Below are positions 52,998 through 61,155 of a DNA stretch of 64,000 nucleotides, piece by piece. The notes beneath the pieces were generated by a model. The model saw only the letters and a list, made by a program, of their open reading frames with translations. It was not told where the DNA came from and did not search any database. This stretch comes from Aquabacterium olei (lineage in GTDB: Bacteria > Pseudomonadota > Gammaproteobacteria > Burkholderiales > Burkholderiaceae_C), in NCBI RefSeq assembly GCF_003100395.1, contig NZ_CP029210.1, positions 3,534,001-3,598,000 on the forward strand, given 5' to 3'. The position numbers were made by a program, and so were the translations under genes. The first letter of the stretch is position 1; each line of letters opens with the position of its first letter.

Positions 52998-53834
52998 ATG
53001 AGACGATCGCCCTTCCCGGCCCACCGCGTGCTGGCCGCCAGCTGTCTGGCGCTGGCATTCGGCCCCCTGCCCGCCCCCACGCTGGCCCAGATCACGGCCG
53101 ACGCCCAGCCGCCCGGGGCCGACAAGACCCGGCGCACCCGCGCGCTCGAGCTGGGCGCCCGGGCGCTGCAGACCCACGCTCCCGTGGGCGCGCTGGACAT
53201 CTACCTCAACGGCTTCCACCCGATGAAGGACGACCCGGCACACCAGGTGGAAGCGCACCACTTCTGCCGCCAGGTCAATGAAGACTTTGCGCAGTGCGCC
53301 CTGTTCGACAGTGCCGCGCGCACCGCCAACCTGACCGGCATCGAATACATCATTTCCGAGAAGCTCTTCCTGCGCCTGCCCGAGGGCGAGCGCCGCTACT
53401 GGCATCCGCACAACGGCGAGATCCTCTCGGGCCAGCTGATCGCGCCGGGCATCCCACGTGCGGCCGAGAAGGCGCTGATGCGCGACAAGGTCAACAGCTA
53501 CGGCAAGACCTGGCATGTGTGGCACACCGGCGCCTTCGGCATCCCGGGCGACGCCCTGCCCATGGGCGAGCCGCGGCTGGCGTGGTCGTTCAACCGCGAT
53601 GGCGAGATCATCCCGGGCCTGTTGTTGCAGCGGGATCAGCGCCTGCGCCAGCAAAGCACCGAGCGGCGGCGGGAACGGGCCGACCTGCAGCAGCTCGCCA
53701 AGCCGCAGGAAGGCGTGGACGCGTTGCTGGGCGCCTTCCCGCGGGACACCGGCCCGATCCCCGGCGTGGTGGACAGCCGGGCTGTGGCGCCCTCGGGCCA
53801 GCCCGTGCCCGACGCCGCCAGCGCGCCACGTTGA
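52998..53834 (+). CDS. Secreted DUF1264 protein (oil-body-associated protein family)
   Basis: 278 aa. Signal peptide (cleavage expected near Ala30, PTLA/QITA). The DUF1264 core runs from about residue 65 to 205: LDIYLNGFHPM, QVEAHHFCRQVNEDFAQC, GIEYIISEKLFLRLP, SGQLIAPGIPRAAEKALM, YGKTWHVWH. The plant members coat seed lipid bodies; bacterial copies are not characterised. Its last 75 residues are charged and Pro-rich. It lies next to, and convergent with, the polyester hydrolase operon. It is followed 24 bp later by a 58-aa frame. Confidence 0.85.
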   Translation: MRRSPFPAHRVLAASCLALAFGPLPAPTLAQITADAQPPGADKTRRTRALELGARALQTHAPVGALDIYLNGFHPMKDDPAHQVEAHHFCRQVNEDFAQCALFDSAARTANLTGIEYIISEKLFLRLPEGERRYWHPHNGEILSGQLIAPGIPRAAEKALMRDKVNSYGKTWHVWHTGAFGIPGDALPMGEPRLAWSFNRDGEIIPGLLLQRDQRLRQQSTERRRERADLQQLAKPQEGVDALLGAFPRDTGPIPGVVDSRAVAPSGQPVPDAASAPR

Positions 53835-53858
53835 CTGGCGCCGACCCTGACCGCTGCC

Positions 53859-54035
53859 GTGACCACGCACCGCATCGAGGACCAGACCGTGCGCACCCTG
53901 CTGCAGATGGCGCAGGCCGGCCCGCCCGCCATCGCGCAACGCCTGAAGGACCTGGACCGGGAGTGGGGCACCGACCGGGTGACCGAGCTGGATGCCGCCG
54001 TGACCGGGCGATCCCTCCGCGCGATCGACCGCTGA
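53859..54035 (+). CDS. Small hypothetical protein, 58 aa
   Basis: A GTG-started frame encoding 58 aa (begins TTHRIEDQTVRTLLQMAQ after the start; ends SLRAIDR). It is the only open frame on this strand in the 237-bp gap between the DUF1264 gene and the foldase gene. The segment IAQRLKDLDREWGTDRVTELDAA is a plausible amphipathic helix and resembles the start of some small membrane proteins (DREWxxxR). No hydrophobic segment follows, so a truncated member is possible. Confidence 0.4.
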   Translation: MTTHRIEDQTVRTLLQMAQAGPPAIAQRLKDLDREWGTDRVTELDAAVTGRSLRAIDR

Positions 54036-54071
54036 CCGCGCTCACGCCCGCACGGGGCCATCCTGGGGCGA

Positions 54072-54809
54072 TCACCGCGCGGCAGGGGCCGCGGCGGCCT
54101 GCTCGGCGCTGTAGCGGGCCTGGGCACGCATGGCCCGCTCCTCCAGCGAGGCCGCCGGTGCGGTGTCCTCGCGCATCAGCTGGATCAGCCGCGCCGTCAC
54201 CGCCTCGTCTGCCCCGAAGAGCTGACGGGCCGCAGCCTCGCCAAACCACTGCTGTCGCTGTGCCTGCAAGGCCTGCAGGTCGGCCGCCATCTCGTCGACC
54301 GACTGCGGCGCGCGCTCGGGGCTCACCACCTGGCGCAGCGACTGCTCGTAGCGACCATAACGCTCGGCCAGCTCGATGGCCTGGGCCTGCGCGCGCTCGG
54401 GCAGCGCCGACGTGGCCTCGCGGGCCGCCTCGGCCACCGGGCGGTCACGGCGAAAGGCGAGCACCTGTTCCAGCGTGCGCAGGGTGTCGGTGTCGAGCAC
54501 CAGCGCCCCCTGTGCATCGGCCCGGAATCGGCCGACGGGCTCAAGAGGCGTGGCCTCGCCGGCCGGGGCCGGGCGCCCAGCCGACACCGTGAAGCCCGGC
54601 TCCGGCCCCTGGGGCCACAGCGTGCCCCCCGGGCCAGCCGCCCCTCCGGCCTGGGCCACGGTGCCGCCCTGTACGACGGCCTGGGGCGCGGCCGGCGTCG
54701 GCTCCCCCCCGCGCAGCAGCAAGGCCACCCCGGCCACCGTGAGGGCGGCGAGCACCAGCCCGCCCGCCACGCGTCGCCCGCCGTGCGGGCTGGCAGTCAT
54801 GATGATCAT
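54072..54809 (-). CDS. Divergent, short lipase-specific foldase (Lif/LimA family) homologue
   Basis: 245 aa; usual Lif proteins are about 340. A membrane anchor (about 13-33, VAGGLVLAALTVAGVALLLRG) and an Ala/Pro/Gly-rich linker precede a helical domain with Lif-like segments: VGRFRADAQGALVLDTDTLRTLEQVLAFR (about 93-121), YGRYEQSLRQV and RQQWFGEAAARQLFGADEAV. The family signature RxxFDYxxSxxGE is missing, replaced by DTLRTLEQVLAFRRD, and the C-terminal extended helices are shorter. Start at 54809, with AGAAAGG 8 bp upstream, 28 bp after the hydrolase stop, so the two are co-transcribed. Confidence 0.78.
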   Translation of the reverse strand: MIIMTASPHGGRRVAGGLVLAALTVAGVALLLRGGEPTPAAPQAVVQGGTVAQAGGAAGPGGTLWPQGPEPGFTVSAGRPAPAGEATPLEPVGRFRADAQGALVLDTDTLRTLEQVLAFRRDRPVAEAAREATSALPERAQAQAIELAERYGRYEQSLRQVVSPERAPQSVDEMAADLQALQAQRQQWFGEAAARQLFGADEAVTARLIQLMREDTAPAASLEERAMRAQARYSAEQAAAAPAAR

Positions 54810-54837
54810 GAGAGGCCTTTCTGTGCGAGGGCTGCGC

Positions 54838-55692
54838 TCAGTACGGGCAGTTCTGGCTGTAGCGGTCGAAGACCAGCGACGTGGCGTACGCCTGGTGCGG
54901 CGCACCGCACAGGAACGGCGAATAGCGGGTGTCGCTGTCGACGAAGCGCTTCATCCACGTCACCGCATAGCGCCCGATCGGCGTGTTGGTCATGTTCGGC
55001 GCGAAGTGCGTCGCGTTGTTGAGCTCGCCATAGGCCTTCGACGTGGTCGACGGCAGGTTCTGGTAATACACCCGCGACATGGTCGCCACCGGTGCGATCG
55101 TGTCGCCATCGGCCCCGATGATCATCGTGGGCACCCGAACGGTCGAGAAGTTCGATGTCGGGCTCCACGGCGTCATGGGATACGAGGCCTTGAGCGTCGG
55201 GTAGTCGCGCGCGGCAATCAGCGAGCCGCCGCCCCCCATCGAGTGCCCGGCCACCGCCGTGCGCGTGCCATCGGCCCGGCTGCGCACTGCCGAGGGCGAC
55301 GAGTTCAGCACGTAGTTCAGCGCGGCCATCAGCTGGTTGGCGCGGCTGGCGGGTTGGTCGAGCGTGGTCAGCGTGTTCATCGTCAGCACCACGAAGCCGT
55401 GGGTGGCCAGACGGCGGCCCAGCCAAGCGATGCTGCTCTGCGTGGCCGTGAAGCCGGGGCTGATCGCAATGACGCCGTACTTGCCCGTCTGCGTGGGGTA
55501 GTAGACGGTGCCGCCGCCAAAGCCCACGGGCAGCGTGACCGACGAAGTCGACACGCTGTAGGGGCCGGCGGTGGCGTTCAGGCTGGACGAGGTGGGTGCG
55601 GTCGTCTGCGCGAGGGCGGGCTGAGCGAGGGCAGCCAGTGCCACAGCGGCACAGGCGGACAGGGCACGAAGCCGGTTCTGCGGTGCGTTCAT
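54838..55692 (-). CDS. PETase/cutinase-like secreted polyester hydrolase (type I)
   Basis: 284 aa. Signal peptide to Ala28 (QPALA/QTT). Clear alignment to Ideonella sakaiensis PETase: SLNATAGPYSVSTS, FGGGTVYYPT, SPGFTATQSSIAWLGRRLA, nucleophile elbow GHSMGGGGS (Ser151), acid Asp197 in GADGDTIAP, His229 in NNATHFAPN, Trp176 in PWSPTSNF. Differences place it in the simpler type I class: His150 where PETase has Trp159, Phe230 where it has Ser238, and Ala in place of both Cys203 and Cys239, so only the terminal disulfide (Cys262-Cys282) is possible. Substrates could be cutin-like or synthetic polyesters; PET activity is not implied by sequence. Start at 55692, with AAAGGG upstream. Confidence 0.9.
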   Translation of the reverse strand: MNAPQNRLRALSACAAVALAALAQPALAQTTAPTSSSLNATAGPYSVSTSSVTLPVGFGGGTVYYPTQTGKYGVIAISPGFTATQSSIAWLGRRLATHGFVVLTMNTLTTLDQPASRANQLMAALNYVLNSSPSAVRSRADGTRTAVAGHSMGGGGSLIAARDYPTLKASYPMTPWSPTSNFSTVRVPTMIIGADGDTIAPVATMSRVYYQNLPSTTSKAYGELNNATHFAPNMTNTPIGRYAVTWMKRFVDSDTRYSPFLCGAPHQAYATSLVFDRYSQNCPY

Positions 55693-55844
55693 GGGGATCC
55701 CTTTTTGATGGAGCCAGGTTGTCGAAGCGCGCCGCCCCCGAGGGAGGGTGGCCGGCGCACCGACACTGTGCAGACGCACCCCGCCGACGTGAATGGTGGA
55801 TCCGGACAGAAAGCGGATCGCGCCGGCCAGCCTGCATCCAGATG

Positions 55845-56975
55845 TCACAGGGGCTGGGCCACCGCGGCGCGCCCGCCCGCGCGCTCGCGGAAGGCCCGTG
55901 GCGTCAGCCCCGTCCAGCGCTTGAACGCATGCCGGAAGCTTTCGGCGTCGCTGAAGCCGAGCGCCGCCGCAATGTCGTCGGAGCCCATGCGGGTCGACAG
56001 CAGGTAGTCGGAGGCGAGGCTCTTGCGCACGCTGGCAAGCAGTTCGCTGTAGGTCACGCCCTCGTCCTCAAGGCGGCGGCGCAAGGTGCGCGACGACATG
56101 CACAGCCGCTGCGACACGGTCTCGATGTCGGGGAAGCGGCCGGGCGTGCGCGTCAGTTCGTCGCACACCTGGCGCGTGACGCCCGCGCGCCGGCGCAGCT
56201 CGTCCATCAGGCGCATGCAGTGCTGTGCCATGTGGCTGGCGGTGATGGGGTTGGCCAGCTGCGGCGAGCGCGTGAGCCAGGCGGCGGGAAAGACCAGCGC
56301 ATTGCGTGCCGCGCCGAAGCGGACCTCGCAGCCCAGGCGGTCACGCAGCGCGTCGGCATGCGGTGGCCGGGGCCCGGTGCACTCGGCCCACTCGGGCAGG
56401 AACCAGTCTCCCATGACGTCCTTGCCGATGGTGACGTGGGCCGCCAGCTGCAGATCGATCATGAAGCGGTAGAGCCGCTCGTCCACATCGGCCCACGGAA
56501 AGGCTGCGCGGGTGGGGAAGGTCCAGACGGCATGCGCCCCTTCACGCCCCCAGTGCAAGGGCAGCATGCCGCCGGACAGGGGATGACAGCGCACCGCCAG
56601 GTCCCACATCTGCGCCACGGTTTCGGAACACAGCAGGGCGTAGCCATACATGCCATAGCTGGACGCGCGCAGGCGCGTGCCGACCAGCAGGCCCAGGTCG
56701 CTGCGGGCGCTGAGCCGCAAGGCGTTGCGACTGACCCGCATGAACTGCGCGCACGAGGTGAGCGTGGCGGGGTCGGCCACTGCCCCGGGGCTCAGGCCCG
56801 TGCCCTCCAGCAGCGCACCGATCGGCACACCGACTTCCTGCATGGCCCCCACCAGGGTGGCCAGCCGCGATGGCGACAGACAGCGGTCCCCGGCAAAGGC
56901 AATGAAGAACGGGCTGGCTTCCTGGCCGGGGGCGCCCGCGTCCTCCCCCGACGGCACACCGCAGGTCTGCAGCAT
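55845..56975 (-). CDS. AraC-family transcriptional regulator (hydrolase cluster)
   Basis: 376 aa. Same two-domain layout as the regulator at 51424: an N-terminal ligand domain (about 35-215, GLLVGTRLRASSYGMYGYALLCSETVAQMWDL) and a C-terminal AraC helix-turn-helix pair (MSSRTLRRRLEDEGVTYSELL; GSDDIAAALGFSDAESFRHAFKRWTGLTPRAFRE). It ends 152 bp upstream of the hydrolase start and in the same direction. It could govern both the hydrolase operon and pldA. Confidence 0.9.
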   Translation of the reverse strand: MLQTCGVPSGEDAGAPGQEASPFFIAFAGDRCLSPSRLATLVGAMQEVGVPIGALLEGTGLSPGAVADPATLTSCAQFMRVSRNALRLSARSDLGLLVGTRLRASSYGMYGYALLCSETVAQMWDLAVRCHPLSGGMLPLHWGREGAHAVWTFPTRAAFPWADVDERLYRFMIDLQLAAHVTIGKDVMGDWFLPEWAECTGPRPPHADALRDRLGCEVRFGAARNALVFPAAWLTRSPQLANPITASHMAQHCMRLMDELRRRAGVTRQVCDELTRTPGRFPDIETVSQRLCMSSRTLRRRLEDEGVTYSELLASVRKSLASDYLLSTRMGSDDIAAALGFSDAESFRHAFKRWTGLTPRAFRERAGGRAAVAQPL

Positions 56976-57142
56976 CCGCGCGTCTCATCCTGGTTTTATG
57001 GTTTGCTCGCCGCGTGCGCAGACGGCCCCCCGGACGAGGCGACGACAGGCACAACGTGGCCTGCGCAGTATTGCTGCCGCACCCGTGACGTCAACCATCC
57101 CCTGCCTGAACGGGGATCATTGCACGCCAGTCGCGTGACGCG

Positions 57143-58327
57143 TCAGAACTGGAAGAGCGACAGACCGACGCCGAGGCTGTCCTGCCGGTGGTTGTAGTCG
57201 AGCAGCGTCTCGCCGTATCCGGAGAACAGCTGCACGTACCAGCGCAGGCCGGCGGGCTTGTCCCGGTGCACCGGGTGCGTCCAGTCCAACTGCCAGGCGC
57301 CGCGTCGGCCTTCGGGCAGCCGGGTGCGCCACGCCAGCGACACCGTTGACGGGCCGCCCAGCCACGAGGCCACCAGTTCGGCATTGCCCAGGTAGCGCTG
57401 GATGTCAGGGTTGTCGTCGTTGCGGGCGTCCTCTTTCAGCCGGCGATACATGCGCAGCGTGAGCGCGTACGGGCCGTTGTCGAAGGCGGCGCTCACGTAA
57501 CTGCGGTTCCAGCTGCGCGACAGCGCATCGCTCTGGCCGTTCGACTGGTGCAGCAGCCCCACCTGCGTCATCCGCCAGCGCCAGCCGCCGGGCAGCGCGG
57601 GCAGGTACTGGCTCATGGGCACCACGTAGATCATCTCGGGCTCGTGGTCGGTGCTGCGGAACGGGGCCGACTCGCGGCCGTTCCACAGCTGCCACAGCGA
57701 GCGCTGCGTATAGGCAAACCACAGGTCGGCATCGGGCAGCAGCAGCCCTTCGGCCACCTTGGTGCGCAGCGAGACCTGCACCTTGACCTCGACCGGCTTG
57801 TAGTCGATGCGGGCGGGTGTGGTGCCGCGCGTCGGCGAGCCCGGCGCCCGGTTGACGCGCGAGCTCACGTGCATCGGCAGCACGAAGTTGGGCAGGTAGG
57901 TCTTGACCGCAAAGGTGCCGCGCTTCTCGGCGGGCGTCAGCTCCCAGGCCTTGTCGAACAGGGTGGCAGCAGGCGGCGCCTCGGCCAGATCCAGCGGCTG
58001 GCGTTCCGGCGGCACCCCGGGCAGGGCCGCTGCAGCCGGTGCAGCGGGCTCGCTCGCGCCCACCGGGGCCGGTGCAGCCGCCGCAGCCGGCATCACACCG
58101 GGCGCCGGCTGTGGCCCCAGGCGGAAGACCGCGTCATAGCAGGCCAGGCGGGCCGCGTCATCGGGCAGGCGGGCACACTGCGAAGGCGGGGTGCCCAGTG
58201 CGCCACCGGCCGCCAGCGCCAGCGGCAGCCCCCACATCCATCGCCCCGCGTGCCTTTGCCCCGTTGCGCGCGGTGTCGCGCTGCGCCGCTGCCCCGGCCA
58301 TCCTGTGGCCCGCGCCGTGTCCTGCAT
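57143..58327 (-). CDS. pldA: Outer-membrane phospholipase A
   Basis: 394 aa, longer than E. coli PldA (289). An N-terminal signal-like segment (about 31-46), a cysteine-containing segment (PPSQCARLPDDAARLACYDAVF) and an Ala/Pro linker precede the 12-strand barrel. Catalytic motifs are present: YTQRSLWQLW, and His-x-Ser in LLHQSNGQSD followed by an Asn (SWNRSYV) equivalent to Asn156. It hydrolyses acyl chains from outer-leaflet phospholipids. Start at 58327. It stands 167 bp upstream of the AraC gene on the same strand. Confidence 0.85.
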   Translation of the reverse strand: MQDTARATGWPGQRRSATPRATGQRHAGRWMWGLPLALAAGGALGTPPSQCARLPDDAARLACYDAVFRLGPQPAPGVMPAAAAAPAPVGASEPAAPAAAALPGVPPERQPLDLAEAPPAATLFDKAWELTPAEKRGTFAVKTYLPNFVLPMHVSSRVNRAPGSPTRGTTPARIDYKPVEVKVQVSLRTKVAEGLLLPDADLWFAYTQRSLWQLWNGRESAPFRSTDHEPEMIYVVPMSQYLPALPGGWRWRMTQVGLLHQSNGQSDALSRSWNRSYVSAAFDNGPYALTLRMYRRLKEDARNDDNPDIQRYLGNAELVASWLGGPSTVSLAWRTRLPEGRRGAWQLDWTHPVHRDKPAGLRWYVQLFSGYGETLLDYNHRQDSLGVGLSLFQF

Positions 58328-58446
58328 GCCTGCATCCCCTCTGTCGCTTGTGGTGGCACACAGTGTCGGGCAGAGCGCGCCGCGTGGTGTGACACGCGCG
58401 GTCGGTTCCCCCGGAATCGTGGGGCCATCCGCCTGGCCCGGCGCCT

Positions 58447-59346
58447 TCACAGGCTGTTGTGGATGGCCGTCGCCGCCACCGCGCCCTGCGCCATGGCCAC
58501 CACGATCTGGTCGAGGCCACTGGTCACATCGCCCGCGGCAAAGAGGCCCGGGCAGGTGGTCTGGCACCGGGTGTCGATGACCAGGTTGCCCCCCGCCTCG
58601 CACTGCGCCTGCACGGCGCGGCCCAGGTCGGCTGCCGGCTGGCAACCCAGGGCGGCGTAGAGCACGTCCACGGTCAGGGGCTCACCGACCACGCGGTGCA
58701 CCTGCAGCCGCCCGCTGCGGTGCTCGACATGGTGGATGCCCCCCGGCCGCCAGCCGATCTGGCGCGCCTGCAGCGACTCGAAGTCCTCGCGCGCGAGGAT
58801 GTCGGACGGGCGAATCGGCAAGAGCTGCACGTCTTCGCTGAAATGCCGCAAGAACAACGCCTCGCGCACCGCGTGCGGGCTGCAGCCGATCACGCCGATG
58901 CGACGGCCGCGGTGCTCGTGCGCGTCACAGATGGGGCACTCGCGCAGGAGACCCACCGAGCGAACGGCGCGCAGTCCGGGAATTTCGACCTCGCGGTCGC
59001 GCGCGCCGGTGGCCAGCAGCACCCGGCGCGCAGGCCATCGCAGCCCGCCCACGTGCACCATGAAGAGGTCGTCGCGATGCGCCAGCCCGGTGGCCCGTGC
59101 CCCGGTCACGGCCCCGCCCTGGCGCAGCAGCTGCGCCCGCAGGCGCGCCAGCAACTCGGGCCCCGCGATGCCATCGGGAAAGCCGGGCACGTTGTGCGAG
59201 CGCGGGATGCGCAGCGCGCGGGCCTCCCCGCTGTCGAGCACGCGGATCGTGCGCTGGAAGCGCGCCAGGTAGATCGCCGCCGTGAGCCCGGCCGGCCCGC
59301 CGCCCACGATGACGCAGTCGACCGGGGGCTGGCTCACGGGGTCCAT
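58447..59346 (-). CDS. Thioredoxin-reductase-like FAD/NAD(P)H oxidoreductase
   Basis: 299 aa. FAD motif [21 protein letters not shown], the NAD(P)H motif [17 protein letters not shown] and a second FAD motif [15 protein letters not shown] near the C-terminus. The redox pair is CPIC ([10 protein letters not shown] near 136-139), unlike the CATC of TrxB. The dinucleotide loop (GVIGCSPHA) lacks the usual GxGxxA. A role in thioredoxin or peroxiredoxin-like reduction, or an unrelated flavoprotein, is possible. It follows the DJ-1/PfpI gene by 14 bp. Confidence 0.82.
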   Translation of the reverse strand: MDPVSQPPVDCVIVGGGPAGLTAAIYLARFQRTIRVLDSGEARALRIPRSHNVPGFPDGIAGPELLARLRAQLLRQGGAVTGARATGLAHRDDLFMVHVGGLRWPARRVLLATGARDREVEIPGLRAVRSVGLLRECPICDAHEHRGRRIGVIGCSPHAVREALFLRHFSEDVQLLPIRPSDILAREDFESLQARQIGWRPGGIHHVEHRSGRLQVHRVVGEPLTVDVLYAALGCQPAADLGRAVQAQCEAGGNLVIDTRCQTTCPGLFAAGDVTSGLDQIVVAMAQGAVAATAIHNSL

Positions 59347-59360
59347 GGCGGGGCCCCGAT

Positions 59361-60014
59361 TCAGCCCGCGCGCTCGGCGGCCACGTCGGCCGAGGCCTCG
59401 GCCGCCTGCTGCATGCGGGCGTAGTGTTCGGAGTGCCCGGTGCGGTAGAGGTCGTACCACGCATCGAGCACCGGCGGGTCGTACAGATCCAGGCAGCGGA
59501 AGATCTCGCGCGCGAACTCGAGCGGCGCCATCCCGGCCGCGGTGATCAGGGGCCCGTCACGCCAGGCTGGCTGCGCCTCGTAACGGTCGCTGCCCTCGTA
59601 GGCGGGCACCCCCTTGAGGTAGGCCAGCGCGTTGCTGGTGTGCCGGCGCCCATTGAGCAGCCCCGCCCGCGCCAGCCCTGCCGTGGCCCCGCAGATGGCG
59701 GCCACCGGCACGTCGGCCGCCAGAAAGCGCCGCGCTGCCTCGACGGCCGCCATGTGCTGCCCCTCTTCCCATCCCAGCCCACCAGGCAGGATGAGCATGG
59801 CGCTGTCGGCAGGCGACAGCGTGTCCAGCAGCTGGTCGGGCAGCACCGCGACGCCGCCCATCGAACGCACAGGCGACTGGCTCAGCCCCACCGTGCACAC
59901 GGTGTAGCGCCCGGGGGCACGCTGAAAGGCCGGCTGCTGGATGCCGGCCACGGCGAAGGCGGCTTCCCAGTCGGCAAAGCCGTCGTAGACGAAAAGGTGG
60001 ACAGAACGGGCCAT
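59361..60014 (-). CDS. DJ-1/PfpI family protein (class I glutamine-amidotransferase fold)
   Basis: 217 aa. The nucleophile elbow [24 protein letters not shown] carries the Cys of the DJ-1/PfpI group, with Glu missing near the N-terminus ([13 protein letters not shown]). Members act as deglycases, chaperones or catabolic amidases; function is not fixed by sequence. Upstream and same strand as the thioredoxin-reductase-like gene, 14 bp, likely one operon. Confidence 0.82.
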   Translation of the reverse strand: MARSVHLFVYDGFADWEAAFAVAGIQQPAFQRAPGRYTVCTVGLSQSPVRSMGGVAVLPDQLLDTLSPADSAMLILPGGLGWEEGQHMAAVEAARRFLAADVPVAAICGATAGLARAGLLNGRRHTSNALAYLKGVPAYEGSDRYEAQPAWRDGPLITAAGMAPLEFAREIFRCLDLYDPPVLDAWYDLYRTGHSEHYARMQQAAEASADVAAERAG

Positions 60015-60057
60015 GCCGATGGGCCGGCAAAGGCCGTGCCCATCGGGCCGGTGCGTG

Positions 60058-61110
60058 TCAGGCGAAATGCAGGCGGGGTGCGCCGGCCTGCGCGGGGGCG
60101 GCCAGCGTGCCGATCACGGCCGCCTCGCCACAGCCCTCGGCCTGCATGGCGGCCAGCACGGCGGGCACGGCCTCGGGCGCGCAGCTCACGAGCAGGCCGC
60201 CGCTGGTCTGCGGGTCGGACACCAGGGCCTGTTGCCAGGCCTGGGCGTGGGCCGGCCAGTTCACCTCGGCGCCATAAGCCGCCCAGTTGCGGCCCGACGC
60301 CCCGGTCACGATGCCTTCGCGCGCAAAGCCGGCGGCCACCTCGATCAACGGCAGCTGCGACAGCGTCACCTGCGCATCCAGCCCCGAGCCGCGGCACACC
60401 TCGAGCAGGTGGCCGGCCAGGCCGAAGCCCGTCACGTCCGTCATCGCGTGCACACCGGGCAGCGCGCCCAGCGCCACACCGACCCGGTTGAGCTGCGTGG
60501 TGTGGCGGATCATCTGTGCATAGCCTGCCTCATCCAGCCGCCCTTTCTTGAGCGCGGCCGACAGCACGCCCACACCCAGCGGTTTGCCCAGCACCAGCAC
60601 GTCGCCCGCGCGGCCATCGGCATTGCGGCGCACGCGGTCAGGGTGCACCAGTCCCAGGGCCACCAGGCCGTAGATCGGCTCGAGCAGGTCGATGGAATGC
60701 CCGCCGGCGATGGGGATGCCCGCCGCCCGGCACACCTCGGCGCCACCGCCCAGAATCTGGCCGATCACCTCGGGCGGCAGCTTGGCGATCGGCATGCCGA
60801 CCAGCGCCAGCGCCATGATGGGCGTGCCGCCCATGGCATAGATGTCCGACAGCGCGTTGGTGGCCGCAATGCGACCGAAATCCCGCGGGTCGTCGACGAT
60901 GGGGGTGAAGAAATCGGTGGTGGCCACCAATGCCTGCTGGTCGTTGAGCCGGTAGACGGCCGCGTCGTCGCTGGTCTCCAGGCCGACCATGAGCTCGGGC
61001 GGCACGAGGCCCTGGGGGGCCCGTGACAAAATCTCGGACAGGAGGCCCGGGGCGATCTTGCAGCCGCAGCCGCCACCGTGAGAGAACTGGGTCAGCGCAA
61101 TGGACATCAT
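60058..61110 (-). CDS. selD: Selenophosphate synthase SelD
   Basis: 350 aa. Makes selenophosphate from selenide and ATP. The active-site loop FSHGGGCGCKIAP has the catalytic Cys (Cys15, equivalent to Cys17 of E. coli) and Lys18; it is a Cys, not selenocysteine, form. The ATP-binding segment LETSDDAAVYRL and the domain-2 motif AMTDVTGFGLAGHLLEVCRGSG are present. Divergent from mnmH with 45 bp between the starts. No selA, selB or tRNA-Sec gene is visible. Confidence 0.97.
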   Translation of the reverse strand: MMSIALTQFSHGGGCGCKIAPGLLSEILSRAPQGLVPPELMVGLETSDDAAVYRLNDQQALVATTDFFTPIVDDPRDFGRIAATNALSDIYAMGGTPIMALALVGMPIAKLPPEVIGQILGGGAEVCRAAGIPIAGGHSIDLLEPIYGLVALGLVHPDRVRRNADGRAGDVLVLGKPLGVGVLSAALKKGRLDEAGYAQMIRHTTQLNRVGVALGALPGVHAMTDVTGFGLAGHLLEVCRGSGLDAQVTLSQLPLIEVAAGFAREGIVTGASGRNWAAYGAEVNWPAHAQAWQQALVSDPQTSGGLLVSCAPEAVPAVLAAMQAEGCGEAAVIGTLAAPAQAGAPRLHFA

Positions 61111-61155
61111 CGGTCAACAGAAGTACGAGGCGATTGTGCCAGCGGGGGCCCCCGC

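Noticed and set aside
54838..55692. True PETase (type IIb)
   Set aside because: It has His and Phe at the subsite positions and lacks the second disulfide, so only a PETase-like type I polyester hydrolase is claimed.
61050..61110. Selenocysteine codon in selD
   Set aside because: The active-site codons read as Cys; no in-frame TGA is present.
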